NCBI RefSeq assembly: GCF_023544445.1
Contig: NZ_JALPVJ010000015.1
Span: forward strand, 1 to 64,000
Origin: Actinoplanes sp. M2I2
Lineage (GTDB): Bacteria; Actinomycetota; Actinomycetes; Mycobacteriales; Micromonosporaceae
Direction of reading: 5' to 3'
DNA length: 64,000 nucleotides
Positions within the stretch are counted from its first letter, which is position 1. The number at the start of each line of letters is the position of its first letter. The notes under the pieces were generated by a model. The model saw nothing but the letters and a program-made list of their open reading frames with translations, searched no databases and was not told where the DNA came from. The translations under genes were made by a program, and so were the position numbers. Shown here one piece after another: positions 15,299 to 23,250 of this stretch.

Positions 15299-15339
15299 TG
15301 TACAGCCGTTAACTTACACACTAAGCAAACGACTGTAAA
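15299..15339. promoter_or_regulatory. long imperfect inverted repeat, probable TetR-type operator
   Basis: Two 18-bp arms (TGTACAGCCGTTAACTTA and TAAGCAAACGACTGTAAA) are inverted copies matching at 14 of 18 positions around a 5-bp centre. The element fills most of the 67-bp gap before the oxidoreductase start and is AT-rich against its surroundings. Size and symmetry suit binding of two repressor dimers. Confidence 0.55.
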
Positions 15340-15343
15340 CACA

Positions 15344-15886
15344 TCAGGAGCGGCCGGTTTCCGGGAGGGCGGCGAACCAGCGTTCGACCTCGGCCGGCGA
15401 GCGCAGCAGCACGGTCTCCGGGAGAGCCGGGTCGGCGTGCCACCGCCGCAGCCGCGCGCGTTTGCGGGAGAACGACTTCACGTGGAGATACAGGAGGGCG
15501 TCGCGGGCGAAGAAGGTGTTGCGCCAGGTCTCGTAGTTGCCGTTGCAGATGGGTGTGCGGTGGACGATCCGGCTGAGCGAGCGGCGCAGCAGCCGCAGCC
15601 AGGACACCCGGCGCGGCAGGTCGAGGCCGACGACCAGGTCGGCCCGCTCGAGCACCAGATCGACCCACATCGCGTAACCGTTGTCGATCACCCAGGTGTC
15701 GCCGGCCAGCAGGTCGCGTACGAGGTCACGCTGCTCGGGCTCGGACCGGGCGACCCAGCCGGGCTTCCAGGTGAGGTCGTCGATCGAGTGGTAGGGCAGG
15801 CCCAGCCGCTCGCCGACCCGCGCGGCCAGCGTCGACTTGCCGGAGCCGGCCACCCCGTAGATCAGGATCCGCCGCATGGCCGTCAC
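15344..15886 (-). CDS. P-loop kinase (adenylate kinase/FlaR-like)
   Basis: The 180-residue protein has a Walker A GVAGSGKST at about residues 11-19, IDDLTWKPGW, a VIDNGY block, ERADLVVGLDLPRR for the lid region and conserved arginines near NYETWRN. It belongs to the AAA/adenylate-kinase-like group often called topology modulation or FlaR-like proteins, whose substrate is unknown. The GTG start overlaps the TGA of the response regulator (GTGA), suggesting co-translation with the two-component system; an ATG at 15877 is the alternative start. Confidence 0.75.
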   Translation of the reverse strand: MTAMRRILIYGVAGSGKSTLAARVGERLGLPYHSIDDLTWKPGWVARSEPEQRDLVRDLLAGDTWVIDNGYAMWVDLVLERADLVVGLDLPRRVSWLRLLRRSLSRIVHRTPICNGNYETWRNTFFARDALLYLHVKSFSRKRARLRRWHADPALPETVLLRSPAEVERWFAALPETGRS

Positions 15887-16536
15887 GATAACGGCCCGGC
15901 CAGGCCCTCCTCGAACGCGACGATCACCAGCTGGACCCGGTCGCGGACGCCCAGCTTGGCGATCGCCCGGGTGATGTGGGTCTTGGCGGTCAGCGGGCTG
16001 ATCACCAGCTCCCGGGCGATGTCGTCATTGGACAGACCGGTCGCGACGAGCCGCACCACCTCGCGTTCCCGCTCGGTCAGCGCGGCCAGCCGGTCACCCC
16101 GCGGCGAGGCGACCGGCCGGTGCGCGAACTGGCCCACCACCCGCCGGGTGACGCTGGGCGAGAGCAGTGCGTCGCCGGCGGCCACCACCCGCACCGCCTG
16201 GCGCAGGCCGTCCGGCCCGATCTCCTTGGTCAGGAAGCCGCTGGCCCCGGCCGCGAGCGCCGCGAAGACGTACTCGTCGGTCTCGAACGTCGTCAGGATG
16301 ATCACCCGGGTGTCCGGCGCGAACGCCAGGATCTCGCGGGTCGCCGCGATGCCGTCCAGGCCGGGCATCCGGATGTCCATGAGGATGACGTCGGGCCGCA
16401 GCGCGCGGGCGGTGCGCACGGCCTCGTCGCCGGTGGACGCCTCGCCGACGACCTGGATCTGCTTGTCGCGGCGCAGCAGGCTGCGGAATCCCGCGCGTAC
16501 CAGGTGCTGGTCGTCGGCGAGCAAGACGTTGATCAT
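15883..16536 (-). CDS. NarL/FixJ-family response regulator
   Basis: The 217-residue protein has a receiver domain (LLADDQ acidic pair D8 and D9, phosphoacceptor D54 in ILMDIRMPGLDG, T and K in ILTTF and GFLTKE), a linker, and a LuxR-type helix-turn-helix near the C terminus (LTEREREVVRLVATGLSNDDIARELVIS). The ATG overlaps the kinase stop in ATGA. It is the DNA-binding partner of the kinase encoded upstream and is coupled at its own end to the P-loop kinase gene. Confidence 0.93.
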   Translation of the reverse strand: MINVLLADDQHLVRAGFRSLLRRDKQIQVVGEASTGDEAVRTARALRPDVILMDIRMPGLDGIAATREILAFAPDTRVIILTTFETDEYVFAALAAGASGFLTKEIGPDGLRQAVRVVAAGDALLSPSVTRRVVGQFAHRPVASPRGDRLAALTEREREVVRLVATGLSNDDIARELVISPLTAKTHITRAIAKLGVRDRVQLVIVAFEEGLAGPLS

Positions 16537-17651
16537 TCGCGCTCCAGGTAGGGGATGGTCGCCCGTACGGTGAAACCGGTCCGGCCGGCGCCGGTGGTGA
16601 GCGCCCCGCCCAGCGCGGCCACCCGCTCGCGCATGCCGGCGATGCCGTTGCCGTCGACGACCTGCTCGGGCGCCGTGCCGTCGTCCTGCACGTCGACCAC
16701 CGCGCTCGTCGGTGAATAGCGCAGCGTCACCACGACCCGGGTCGCGCCCGCGTGCCGCACCGCGTTGGTCAGCGATTCCTGCACCACGCGGTAGATCGCG
16801 GTGGCGACCGCCGCGGGCACGTCCGACCGCTCGCCGAACTCGTTGACCGACACCGCCGGCCCGGCAGCCCGCACCTGATCGGCCAGCCGTTCCAACCCGT
16901 CCAGCCCGTCGGCCGGCTCGGCGATCCCCGGCGCCCCGCCGTCGCGCAACACGTCCACGAGCGACTTCAGATCGGTCATGGCCCGACCCCGTACGTCCTG
17001 AGCCAGCCGCAGCGACGAGCGGGCCTCCTCGGGATCGGTGTCGAAGGCGTCCAGCGCGACGTTGAGGTGCACCCCCACCACGGCGAGCGTGTGCGACACG
17101 ACGTCGTGCAGGTCGCGGGCGATCCCGACCCGTTCCTCGGCCCGCCGGCGCCGGGCGTCCAGCTCGCGCTCGTGCTGGTCCTGCTCGAGGCGCAGTGCCA
17201 TCTCGCGCTGCCAGCGGCGGGTGTTCAGATAGGCGGTCGTCGCGGCGAGCAACGCGGCCAGCCACAGCGCGTCCCCGCCGACGTGCGCGAACGTCCACTC
17301 GGCACCGTGCTCGCCGGACTGGACGAAGGCGTCCCAGCCGGCCCCGTAGAGCAGCGCCGTGACCCCCGCGACCAGCGCGAACCGCAGCCTCCCGGCCAGC
17401 ACGGCGGCGACGAAGGCGGCACTGGCCGGCCACACCCAGCCCGACCCGACCAGGTCGGCGCCGCGCATGGCCGCGACCACCGAGAGCGAGAAGACCAGCA
17501 CCGTACGGGGGAAGCGCTGGGCGAAGAAGGCGGCGGCGGCCAGCCAGAAGGCCAGCGTGAGAGTCATGACGGTCTGCACGTTGCCGCCGGTGACCGCAAG
17601 ACCGGCGGGAACGCCGACGAGGGTGACCGCGGGAGCAAGGAGTCTGTTCAT
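16533..17651 (-). CDS. sensor histidine kinase (HisKA_3 type)
   Basis: The 372-residue protein has about five hydrophobic segments in residues 1-140, a short coil, the HisKA_3 dimerisation helix with phosphoacceptor H182 in IARDLHDVVSHTLA, and an HATPase domain with N in ESLTNAVRHAGA and the G motif DGNGIAGMRERV. There is no large extracellular loop, so it may sense the membrane or cell envelope. ATG 17651 lies 7 nt after TAGCGT (17659-17664), a leaderless promoter. It forms one transcription unit with the regulator and the P-loop kinase. Confidence 0.92.
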   Translation of the reverse strand: MNRLLAPAVTLVGVPAGLAVTGGNVQTVMTLTLAFWLAAAAFFAQRFPRTVLVFSLSVVAAMRGADLVGSGWVWPASAAFVAAVLAGRLRFALVAGVTALLYGAGWDAFVQSGEHGAEWTFAHVGGDALWLAALLAATTAYLNTRRWQREMALRLEQDQHERELDARRRRAEERVGIARDLHDVVSHTLAVVGVHLNVALDAFDTDPEEARSSLRLAQDVRGRAMTDLKSLVDVLRDGGAPGIAEPADGLDGLERLADQVRAAGPAVSVNEFGERSDVPAAVATAIYRVVQESLTNAVRHAGATRVVVTLRYSPTSAVVDVQDDGTAPEQVVDGNGIAGMRERVAALGGALTTGAGRTGFTVRATIPYLERE

Positions 17652-17840
17652 GCCCCGGACGCTAGGGCCGGCCAGCGGGGTGGCACGTCGTCCCTCGACG
17701 GACACTTCCACCGACGCCTCCCGACTACGCCCTGCACCATCCGCAGTATCCCGGCCGATAGGGTGACGCGGTGCCCCTGCCCGCGACGGCCGACCTCACC
17801 ACCGTCGGTCCCCGGCGCGGCTGAGACATAGGGTGGTTCC

Positions 17841-18263
17841 ATGTTGCGTGATCAGGACCTCGCCCTGCTCAACCGGCCGCTCTACGCCTTTCTCACCGTC
17901 GCAGCCCGCGGGGAGCGCTGGCCCTCGCCGCGCCCGGTGTGGTTCGAGGTGACCGACGACGGCGACCTGCAGATGTTCACCGTGGCCGGCGCGCCGAAGC
18001 TCGACCGGTTGCGGGAGAACCCGCGAGCCTCCGTCGTCGTCTCCGCGCCCGCCGGCGAGCCCGAGCACTGGGTGGCGGTGGAGGGCACGGTCACCCTCCA
18101 CGACGACAGCGACGGGGCCGGCGGCGAGCTCGCGGCCCGGCTGGCCGGACGGTACTGGACCTTCGACGAGCCGCGCCACCAGCCCCAGGTCGACGAGTGG
18201 CGGGACGGGAACGTGGTACGCATCGTCCTGCACCCCGACGTCGTGAACCGCTACGCCGCCTGA
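17841..18263 (+). CDS. pyridoxamine 5'-phosphate oxidase-like flavin/F420 protein
   Basis: The 140-residue protein is a split-barrel flavin-type fold: LLNRPLYAFLTVAARGERWPSPRPVWFEVTDDGDLQMFT, then APKLDRLRENPRASVVVSAP, VAVEGTVTL and a closing NVVRIVL. Actinobacterial members of this size usually bind F420 or FMN and reduce small molecules; the substrate is unknown. TAGGGT (17829-17834) is 6 nt before the ATG, so the transcript is predicted to be leaderless. Confidence 0.82.
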   Translation: MLRDQDLALLNRPLYAFLTVAARGERWPSPRPVWFEVTDDGDLQMFTVAGAPKLDRLRENPRASVVVSAPAGEPEHWVAVEGTVTLHDDSDGAGGELAARLAGRYWTFDEPRHQPQVDEWRDGNVVRIVLHPDVVNRYAA

Positions 18264-18286
18264 CCACTCTTACGGAGAATGGGATC

Positions 18287-20347
18287 GTGAACTTCCGCTC
18301 GATCTATCAGCACGGGTTCGCGCGGGTCGCCGCGTGCACCAACCACGCCGTCATCGCCGACCCCGCCGCGAACGCCGAGGGCATCCTCCGGACGGCCCGC
18401 GCGTGCTCGGAGCAGGGTGTCGCCGTCGCGCTCTTCCCCGAGCTGGGGCTGTGCGGCTACTCGATCGAGGACCTGCTGCTGCAGGACGCGGTGCTCGACG
18501 ACGTGGTCGACGGCCTGCGGACGGTGGTGGCCGGGTCGGCCGACCTGCTGCCCGTCCTGGTCGTCGGGGCGCCGCTGCGGCACCGCAACCGCGTCTACAA
18601 CTGCGCGGTCGTCGTGCACCGCGGCCGGATCCTGGGCATCGCGCCGAAGTCGTACCTGCCCAACTACCGCGAGTTCTACGAGAAGCGGCAGATCGCGGCG
18701 GGCGACGACGAGCGCGGTGGCGTCTACACCTTCGACGGCGAGGACGTGCCCTTCGGTACGGATCTGCTGTTCCAGGCCGAGGACGTGCCCGGTCTCGTCG
18801 TGCACGTCGAGATCTGCGAGGACATGTGGGTCCCGATCCCACCGAGCGCCGAGGCCGCGCTGGCCGGGGCGACGGTGCTGCTCAACCTGTCGGGCAGCCC
18901 GATCACCGTGGGCCGCGCCGAGGACCGCAGGCTGCTGTGCAAGTCGGCGTCGTCACGGTGCCTGGCCGCGTACGTCTATGCCGCCGCGGGGCTCGGTGAG
19001 TCGAGCACCGACCTGTCCTGGGACGGGCAGACGATGATCTACGAGAACGGGGTGCTGCTGGCCGAGTCGGAACGGTTCCCGCTCGACGACCTGGCCTCGG
19101 TCGCCGACGTGGATCTCGACCTGCTGCGGCAGGAGCGGCTGCGGATGGGCAGCTTCGACGACAACCGCCGCACGCACGCCGACCGGACGAACCACTTCCG
19201 GCCCGTCCGGTTCCGGCTCGACCCGCCGACCACCGACCTCGGCCTGCGGCGGCGTGTCGAGCGCTTCCCGTTCGTGCCGGCCGACAAGCAACGGCTCGCT
19301 CTGGACTGCTACGAGGCGTACAACATCCAAGTCGCCGGTCTGCAGCAGCGGCTCGGGGCGATCGGCAACCCCAAGGTGGTCATCGGTGTCTCGGGCGGTC
19401 TCGACTCGACCCACGCGCTGATCGTGGCCGCGCGGGCGATGGACCGGGCCGGCCGGCCGCGCAGCGACATCCTGGGCTTCACCATGCCGGGCTTCGCGAC
19501 CAGCGCGGGTACGAAGGACAACGCGCACCGGTTGATGCGGGCGCTCGGCGTCACCGCGGCCGAGCTCGACATCACGTCGACGGCCAAGCTCATGCTGACC
19601 GAGATGGGACACCCGTTCGCGTCGGGCGAGCCGGTCTACGACGTCACGTTCGAGAACGTACAGGCCGGGCTGCGCACCGATTACCTGTTCCGGCTGGCCA
19701 ACCAGCGCAACGGCATCGTGCTCGGCACCGGTGACCTGTCCGAGCTGGCCCTGGGCTGGTGCACGTACGGCGTCGGCGACCAGATGAGCCACTACAACGT
19801 CAACGGCGGCGTGCCCAAGACGCTGATGCAGCACCTCATCCGCTGGGTGGTGAGCGAGAAGATCTTCGACGACGAGGTCGGGGACGTGCTCACCGCGGTG
19901 CTCGACACCGAGATCAGCCCCGAGCTGGTGCCCGGCGCCGAGCTGCAGTCCACCGAGAGCACCATCGGCCCGTACGCCCTGCACGACTTCGCGCTGTTCC
20001 ACGTGCTCCGCTACGGCCTGCGCCCGTCGAAGATCGGCTTCCTGGCCTGGCACGCCTGGCGCGACGCGGGCGCCGGGGACTGGCCGCCGAACTTCCCCGA
20101 CCCCAAGCGCATCGCCTACGACCTGCCCGAGATCCGCCACTGGCTCGAGAAGTTCTGCCGCCGCTTCTTCGCCTTCGCCCAGTTCAAGCGCTCGGCGATG
20201 CCCAACGGCCCCAAGGTCTCGGCCGGCGGCTCCCTCTCCCCCCGCGGCGACTGGCGGGCCCCGTCCGACGGCAACGCCAACGCCTGGCTGCGCGACCTGG
20301 AACGCTGGGACAAGGCCGGCGCCTGGGACAAGACCACCGATGACTGA
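18287..20347 (+). CDS. nadE: glutamine-dependent NAD+ synthetase
   Basis: It makes NAD+ from deamido-NAD, glutamine and ATP. The 686-residue protein has an N-terminal nitrilase-like glutaminase domain with catalytic E52 (FPELGLCGYS), K121 (APKSYLPNYREFYEKRQ) and C177 (EICEDMW), and a C-terminal synthetase domain with the PP-loop GVSGGLDSTHAL at about residue 366 and later LGTGDLSELALGWCTYG. Length is normal for the glutamine-dependent class. GTG is chosen because GGAG precedes it and the N terminus (MNFRSIYQHGFARVA) matches the family; the frame is open far upstream. It overlaps the next gene by 8 bp. Confidence 0.95.
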   Translation: MNFRSIYQHGFARVAACTNHAVIADPAANAEGILRTARACSEQGVAVALFPELGLCGYSIEDLLLQDAVLDDVVDGLRTVVAGSADLLPVLVVGAPLRHRNRVYNCAVVVHRGRILGIAPKSYLPNYREFYEKRQIAAGDDERGGVYTFDGEDVPFGTDLLFQAEDVPGLVVHVEICEDMWVPIPPSAEAALAGATVLLNLSGSPITVGRAEDRRLLCKSASSRCLAAYVYAAAGLGESSTDLSWDGQTMIYENGVLLAESERFPLDDLASVADVDLDLLRQERLRMGSFDDNRRTHADRTNHFRPVRFRLDPPTTDLGLRRRVERFPFVPADKQRLALDCYEAYNIQVAGLQQRLGAIGNPKVVIGVSGGLDSTHALIVAARAMDRAGRPRSDILGFTMPGFATSAGTKDNAHRLMRALGVTAAELDITSTAKLMLTEMGHPFASGEPVYDVTFENVQAGLRTDYLFRLANQRNGIVLGTGDLSELALGWCTYGVGDQMSHYNVNGGVPKTLMQHLIRWVVSEKIFDDEVGDVLTAVLDTEISPELVPGAELQSTESTIGPYALHDFALFHVLRYGLRPSKIGFLAWHAWRDAGAGDWPPNFPDPKRIAYDLPEIRHWLEKFCRRFFAFAQFKRSAMPNGPKVSAGGSLSPRGDWRAPSDGNANAWLRDLERWDKAGAWDKTTDD

Positions 20348-20915
20348 CCGAGCCCGCCGGGCCCTCCTGACCGCCGCGATCCTGAGCGGCTGTTTCGTCT
20401 GGGCGATGGTGGTCGTCGGGTTGTCGTTCGCGATGGTCGATCACGGCGCTCGGCAATGGTGGGTGATCCCGCTCTTCGGGGCGCTCGTGTTGCTGATCGC
20501 CGTCCTGGCCGTACGCCGGCTGCCCGCGACCAGTCACCCGGTTGCGGTCCTCGACCTCGGGACACTGGCGCAGATGAGCGACGCCTCTGCTCCGCCGGCT
20601 GCCGTGGCCGCCGACCCGGCTGCCGTGGCCGCTCCCCCGGCGCCGGTGGCGGCGGTCGGCCCGGCCGAGCCGCTCAGTCCTCGGGAGATGGAGGTGTTGG
20701 GTCAGCTGGCCGCCGGACGTTCCAACCGGGAGATCGCCGAGACCCTCTTCGTCGCGCCGGGCACCGTGAAAGCTCATCTCAGCCACATCTTCCGCAAGCT
20801 GAGGGCCGAGAGCCGGCTTCAGGCGGTCGCCCACGCCCGCCGGTCCGGCCTGCTCGACCCGGCACCTCAACCGGCCGGGCCGGCGCGCCGAGAGGACGAT
20901 CAGCCGGCGGATTAA
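20340..20915 (+). CDS. membrane-anchored LuxR-type regulator
   Basis: The 191-residue protein has two transmembrane segments (about residues 8-30 and 41-58), an alanine/proline-rich linker, and a complete LuxR helix-turn-helix at about 118-180 (PLSPREMEVLGQLAAGRSNREIAETLFVAPGTVKAHLSHIFRKL). There is no receiver or sensor domain, so it resembles one-component membrane-bound regulators. Its ATG lies inside the end of nadE, implying coupled translation. Target genes are unknown. Confidence 0.8.
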   Translation: MTDRARRALLTAAILSGCFVWAMVVVGLSFAMVDHGARQWWVIPLFGALVLLIAVLAVRRLPATSHPVAVLDLGTLAQMSDASAPPAAVAADPAAVAAPPAPVAAVGPAEPLSPREMEVLGQLAAGRSNREIAETLFVAPGTVKAHLSHIFRKLRAESRLQAVAHARRSGLLDPAPQPAGPARREDDQPAD

Positions 20916-20975
20916 ACCCGGCATAGGCCCTTCGGCAGATGTCCGGCGGCGGCCCGCTGCCTAGCGTCGGCCGCC

Positions 20976-21644
20976 ATGAGACCCCATCTTCCCTACGCTC
21001 TCGCAACGGTCTTCGTCGTCGTTGTCCAAGGCCTTTCGCTCGCGGAGTTCCTGCCCGTGCCGGTGGCCGTTCTCCTGGGCGCCGCCTGGGCGGTCGTCAT
21101 CGGCTCCGGGGCTCACGCGGTCCGGCGGCGGCCCGGCGTCAGCGCGCGGGTGGAGAGCACGCTCATCGGTCTGGGCGTCACCACGATGGCGCTCTTCGGC
21201 TTCGGCGGCGCCATCGGCATCCTGCTGTGGAACGCCGCGCTGACGAGCCCCTCGATAACCGGCGAGACCATGGTCAAGCTGTTTCTGCCCAGCATCCCGA
21301 TCGCGATCGCGGCGAACGTCCCCACCGAACTCGTGATCATCCCCGCGCTGCTGATCATCGGCTGGCGTCCGGGCCGCCGCCGGTTCCTCATCGTGCTCGC
21401 CGCCGCCCTCTATTTCGTCCTGCGCATCTGGACCTACGCCGTCTTCGCCCGGGATCGCCTGGACTTCGCGGCGGCGGAGGGCTCCAGCGCCCCGCTGACC
21501 ACCGCGGAACGCAGCCACTTCGAAGCCGGCCTGCACCTCGACGACCCGCGCTGGATCCTCAACCTGGTGATCTTCGGTGTGCTCCTGCTGGCTGCCTTCG
21601 CCCAACCCGGACCCCGGCGCCGGGACGGAGTCGGGATGGCGTGA
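20976..21644 (+). CDS. polytopic membrane protein
   Basis: The 222-residue protein has about five to six hydrophobic segments: residues 5-30, 32-48, 62-88, 105-132, 135-155 and 192-208. A soluble acidic loop of about 30 residues lies before the last. No family is recognised. The ATG follows TAGCGT (20962-20967) by 8 nt, so translation is probably leaderless. It stands alone after the LuxR-type gene. Confidence 0.65.
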   Translation: MRPHLPYALATVFVVVVQGLSLAEFLPVPVAVLLGAAWAVVIGSGAHAVRRRPGVSARVESTLIGLGVTTMALFGFGGAIGILLWNAALTSPSITGETMVKLFLPSIPIAIAANVPTELVIIPALLIIGWRPGRRRFLIVLAAALYFVLRIWTYAVFARDRLDFAAAEGSSAPLTTAERSHFEAGLHLDDPRWILNLVIFGVLLLAAFAQPGPRRRDGVGMA

Positions 21645-21726
21645 TCGTTGGCGCCGGCTGCCCTCGACCCCGGCTCGCCCGTACGGTCACGGCGGGCCGG
21701 GGTCGGCAGGAGAGGCGTACCGCGGA

Positions 21727-22119
21727 TCAGGCCTCGAGCTGCTCGCGCAGGGCCACGGCGTCGTGCAGGGCCGACATGTGCAGGAACTTGCCGTCGCGCA
21801 GCGTGTAGATGGCGAACTCGACGATCTTGATCGGCTTGCCGGTGGGCGGGACACCGAGGAACTCCTTGGCCGGCGTGCCGGTGTTGACCAGGCGCGCGCC
21901 GAGCCGGTTGCCGTCGATGACGAGTTCCTGGGTGTCCCAGTGGAAGTCGGGAACCGCGTCGACGATGCCGTTCAGCTGAGCCACGACGGCGTCCCGGGTG
22001 CCCGGCTCGCTCTGCAGCGTGATGGTCTCGTGGATGAACTCGGGCATGCGGTCGAACTGGTGAGCGTTGAGGGCCTCGATGTATCGCTCGTAGAAGTCCC
22101 GCAGATTGATGTCCGACAT
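21727..22119 (-). CDS. ester cyclase / SnoaL-like polyketide cyclase family protein
   Basis: The 130-residue protein has the SnoaL-like NTF2 fold: NLRDFYERYIEALNAHQFDRMPEFIHE, then FHWDTQELVIDGNRLGARLVNTGTP and VEFAIYTLRDGKFLHMSALHD. Such proteins range from polyketide aldol cyclases to stand-alone hydrolases or binding proteins. No polyketide genes are nearby, so a cyclase role is not supported. A GGAAAGG site precedes the ATG by about 8 nt. The 216-bp gap to the right holds only the divergent promoters, none of which I can place with certainty. Confidence 0.75.
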   Translation of the reverse strand: MSDINLRDFYERYIEALNAHQFDRMPEFIHETITLQSEPGTRDAVVAQLNGIVDAVPDFHWDTQELVIDGNRLGARLVNTGTPAKEFLGVPPTGKPIKIVEFAIYTLRDGKFLHMSALHDAVALREQLEA

Positions 22120-22335
22120 GATCTCGTACCTTTCCGGCGCCCCGGGTCAGGGCCATGCCTTTTGTGGGGCTGCTCGAAACGTAGGCCGCCCGCCGATGGC
22201 CGGCCAGAGTCCTCTCGCCCCCGGGGAGTCGCAGGACCCCCTTGTTCGTGATCGCCGTGATCCGCCGCCGGCTGGGCCGCGAGCGGGCAGCCGCGCGGCC
22301 GGAAAGTGTCGTAGGGCCCTGCGAGGATGCCCGGC

Positions 22336-23004
22336 ATGGACGAGAGACTGAGCCGCCGGGCGGCGTCGGAAGCGGTCGGTGACCAGGGGTGGCGGCTGGT
22401 GCTGGGCGCGTTGTGCAGTTCGGTGGCGGTGACGTCGCTGGCCGGGGCGGTCGAGGTCGCCTCGCGGGCGGTGGCGGCCTGCGGGGCCGAGGCCGATGGG
22501 CATCTGCGCGTCGACGTACGGGCCGATCGGGTCGTGCTGACCGTGCAGACGCTCGCGATCGGGGCCGTGACCGGTCTCGACGCGCAGCTGGCCCGCGCGA
22601 TCACGGCGAGCGGGCTGACGACCGAGCCCGGCGCCGGCCGGCGGTCGGTTCAGTTGCTCGAGATCGCGGTCGACGCGCTCGACATCGCGTCGGTCCGGCC
22701 GTTCTGGCGGGCGGTGCTGGCCTATGCCGACGAGCCCGGGGCCGCGGCCGACGGCCCGCTCGTCGACCCGCTCGGTCAGGGCCCGGCGATCTGGTTCCAG
22801 CAGATGGACCGGCCGCGCCCGCAACGCAACCGGCTGCACCTCGACATCTCGGTCCCCCACGACGAGGCCGCCCGGCGCATCGAGGCCGCCGTCGCCGCGG
22901 GCGGCCGGGTCCTGTCCGACACCCGGGCGCCGGCGTTCTGGGTGCTGGCCGATGCCGAGGGCAACGAGGCCTGCGTGACCACGTGGCAGGGCCGTGACGG
23001 CTGA
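22336..23004 (+). CDS. pterin carbinolamine dehydratase-like / VOC fusion protein
   Basis: The 222-residue protein combines two folds. Residues about 1-92 match a degenerate pterin-4a-carbinolamine dehydratase: a WRLVLGALCSS core, then GHLRVDVRADRVVLTVQT and GAVTGLDAQLARAI, where true enzymes have the HHP catalytic histidines; here these are replaced. Residues about 95-222 are a vicinal oxygen chelate (glyoxalase-like) half with WFQQMD, RNRLHLDISV and DAEGNEACV metal-site residues. Start 22336 has GAGG 9 nt before; an ATG at 22327 is possible. Substrate unknown. Confidence 0.75.
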   Translation: MDERLSRRAASEAVGDQGWRLVLGALCSSVAVTSLAGAVEVASRAVAACGAEADGHLRVDVRADRVVLTVQTLAIGAVTGLDAQLARAITASGLTTEPGAGRRSVQLLEIAVDALDIASVRPFWRAVLAYADEPGAAADGPLVDPLGQGPAIWFQQMDRPRPQRNRLHLDISVPHDEAARRIEAAVAAGGRVLSDTRAPAFWVLADAEGNEACVTTWQGRDG

Positions 23005-23102
23005 GGCCGGTTCCGGATGGCGTCCCGGGCCCCGATGCTCGGGGCCTGGCCCCGGAAGCGGAGCCGGGCCCATGGGCGGCAATGACTGCTCCGGCCACGG
23101 CC

Positions 23103-23237
23103 GGGCTCCGCTTCCCAACGGGGCTCGGCTTCCCGACGGGGCTCCGCTTCCCGACGGGGCTCCGCTTCCAAACGGGGCTCCGCTTCCAAACGGGGCTCGG
23201 CTTCCAAACGGGGCTCGGCTTCCGGACGCGGCTCGGC
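23103..23237. repeat. 18-bp minisatellite, about seven and a half units
   Basis: Seven tandem units of consensus GGGGCTCSGCTTCCNRAC follow each other without gaps and a degenerate eighth begins at 23228. Variation is confined mainly to two positions (C/G at 8, and CG, AA or GG near the end). An inverted copy of the unit core (GGAAGCGGAGCC) sits at 23054-23065, so RNA could fold into alternative hairpins. The array lies in the 246-bp gap between the convergent VOC and GH92 genes. Although several frames are open through it, no gene is supported. Confidence 0.85.
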
Positions 23238-23250
23238 GGTTTCGGTTCTC

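Noticed and set aside
23103..23237. Possible CRISPR array or proline-rich gene in the 18-bp repeats
   Set aside because: Units abut without spacers, so it is not CRISPR; open frames through it exist only because the unit length is a multiple of three.
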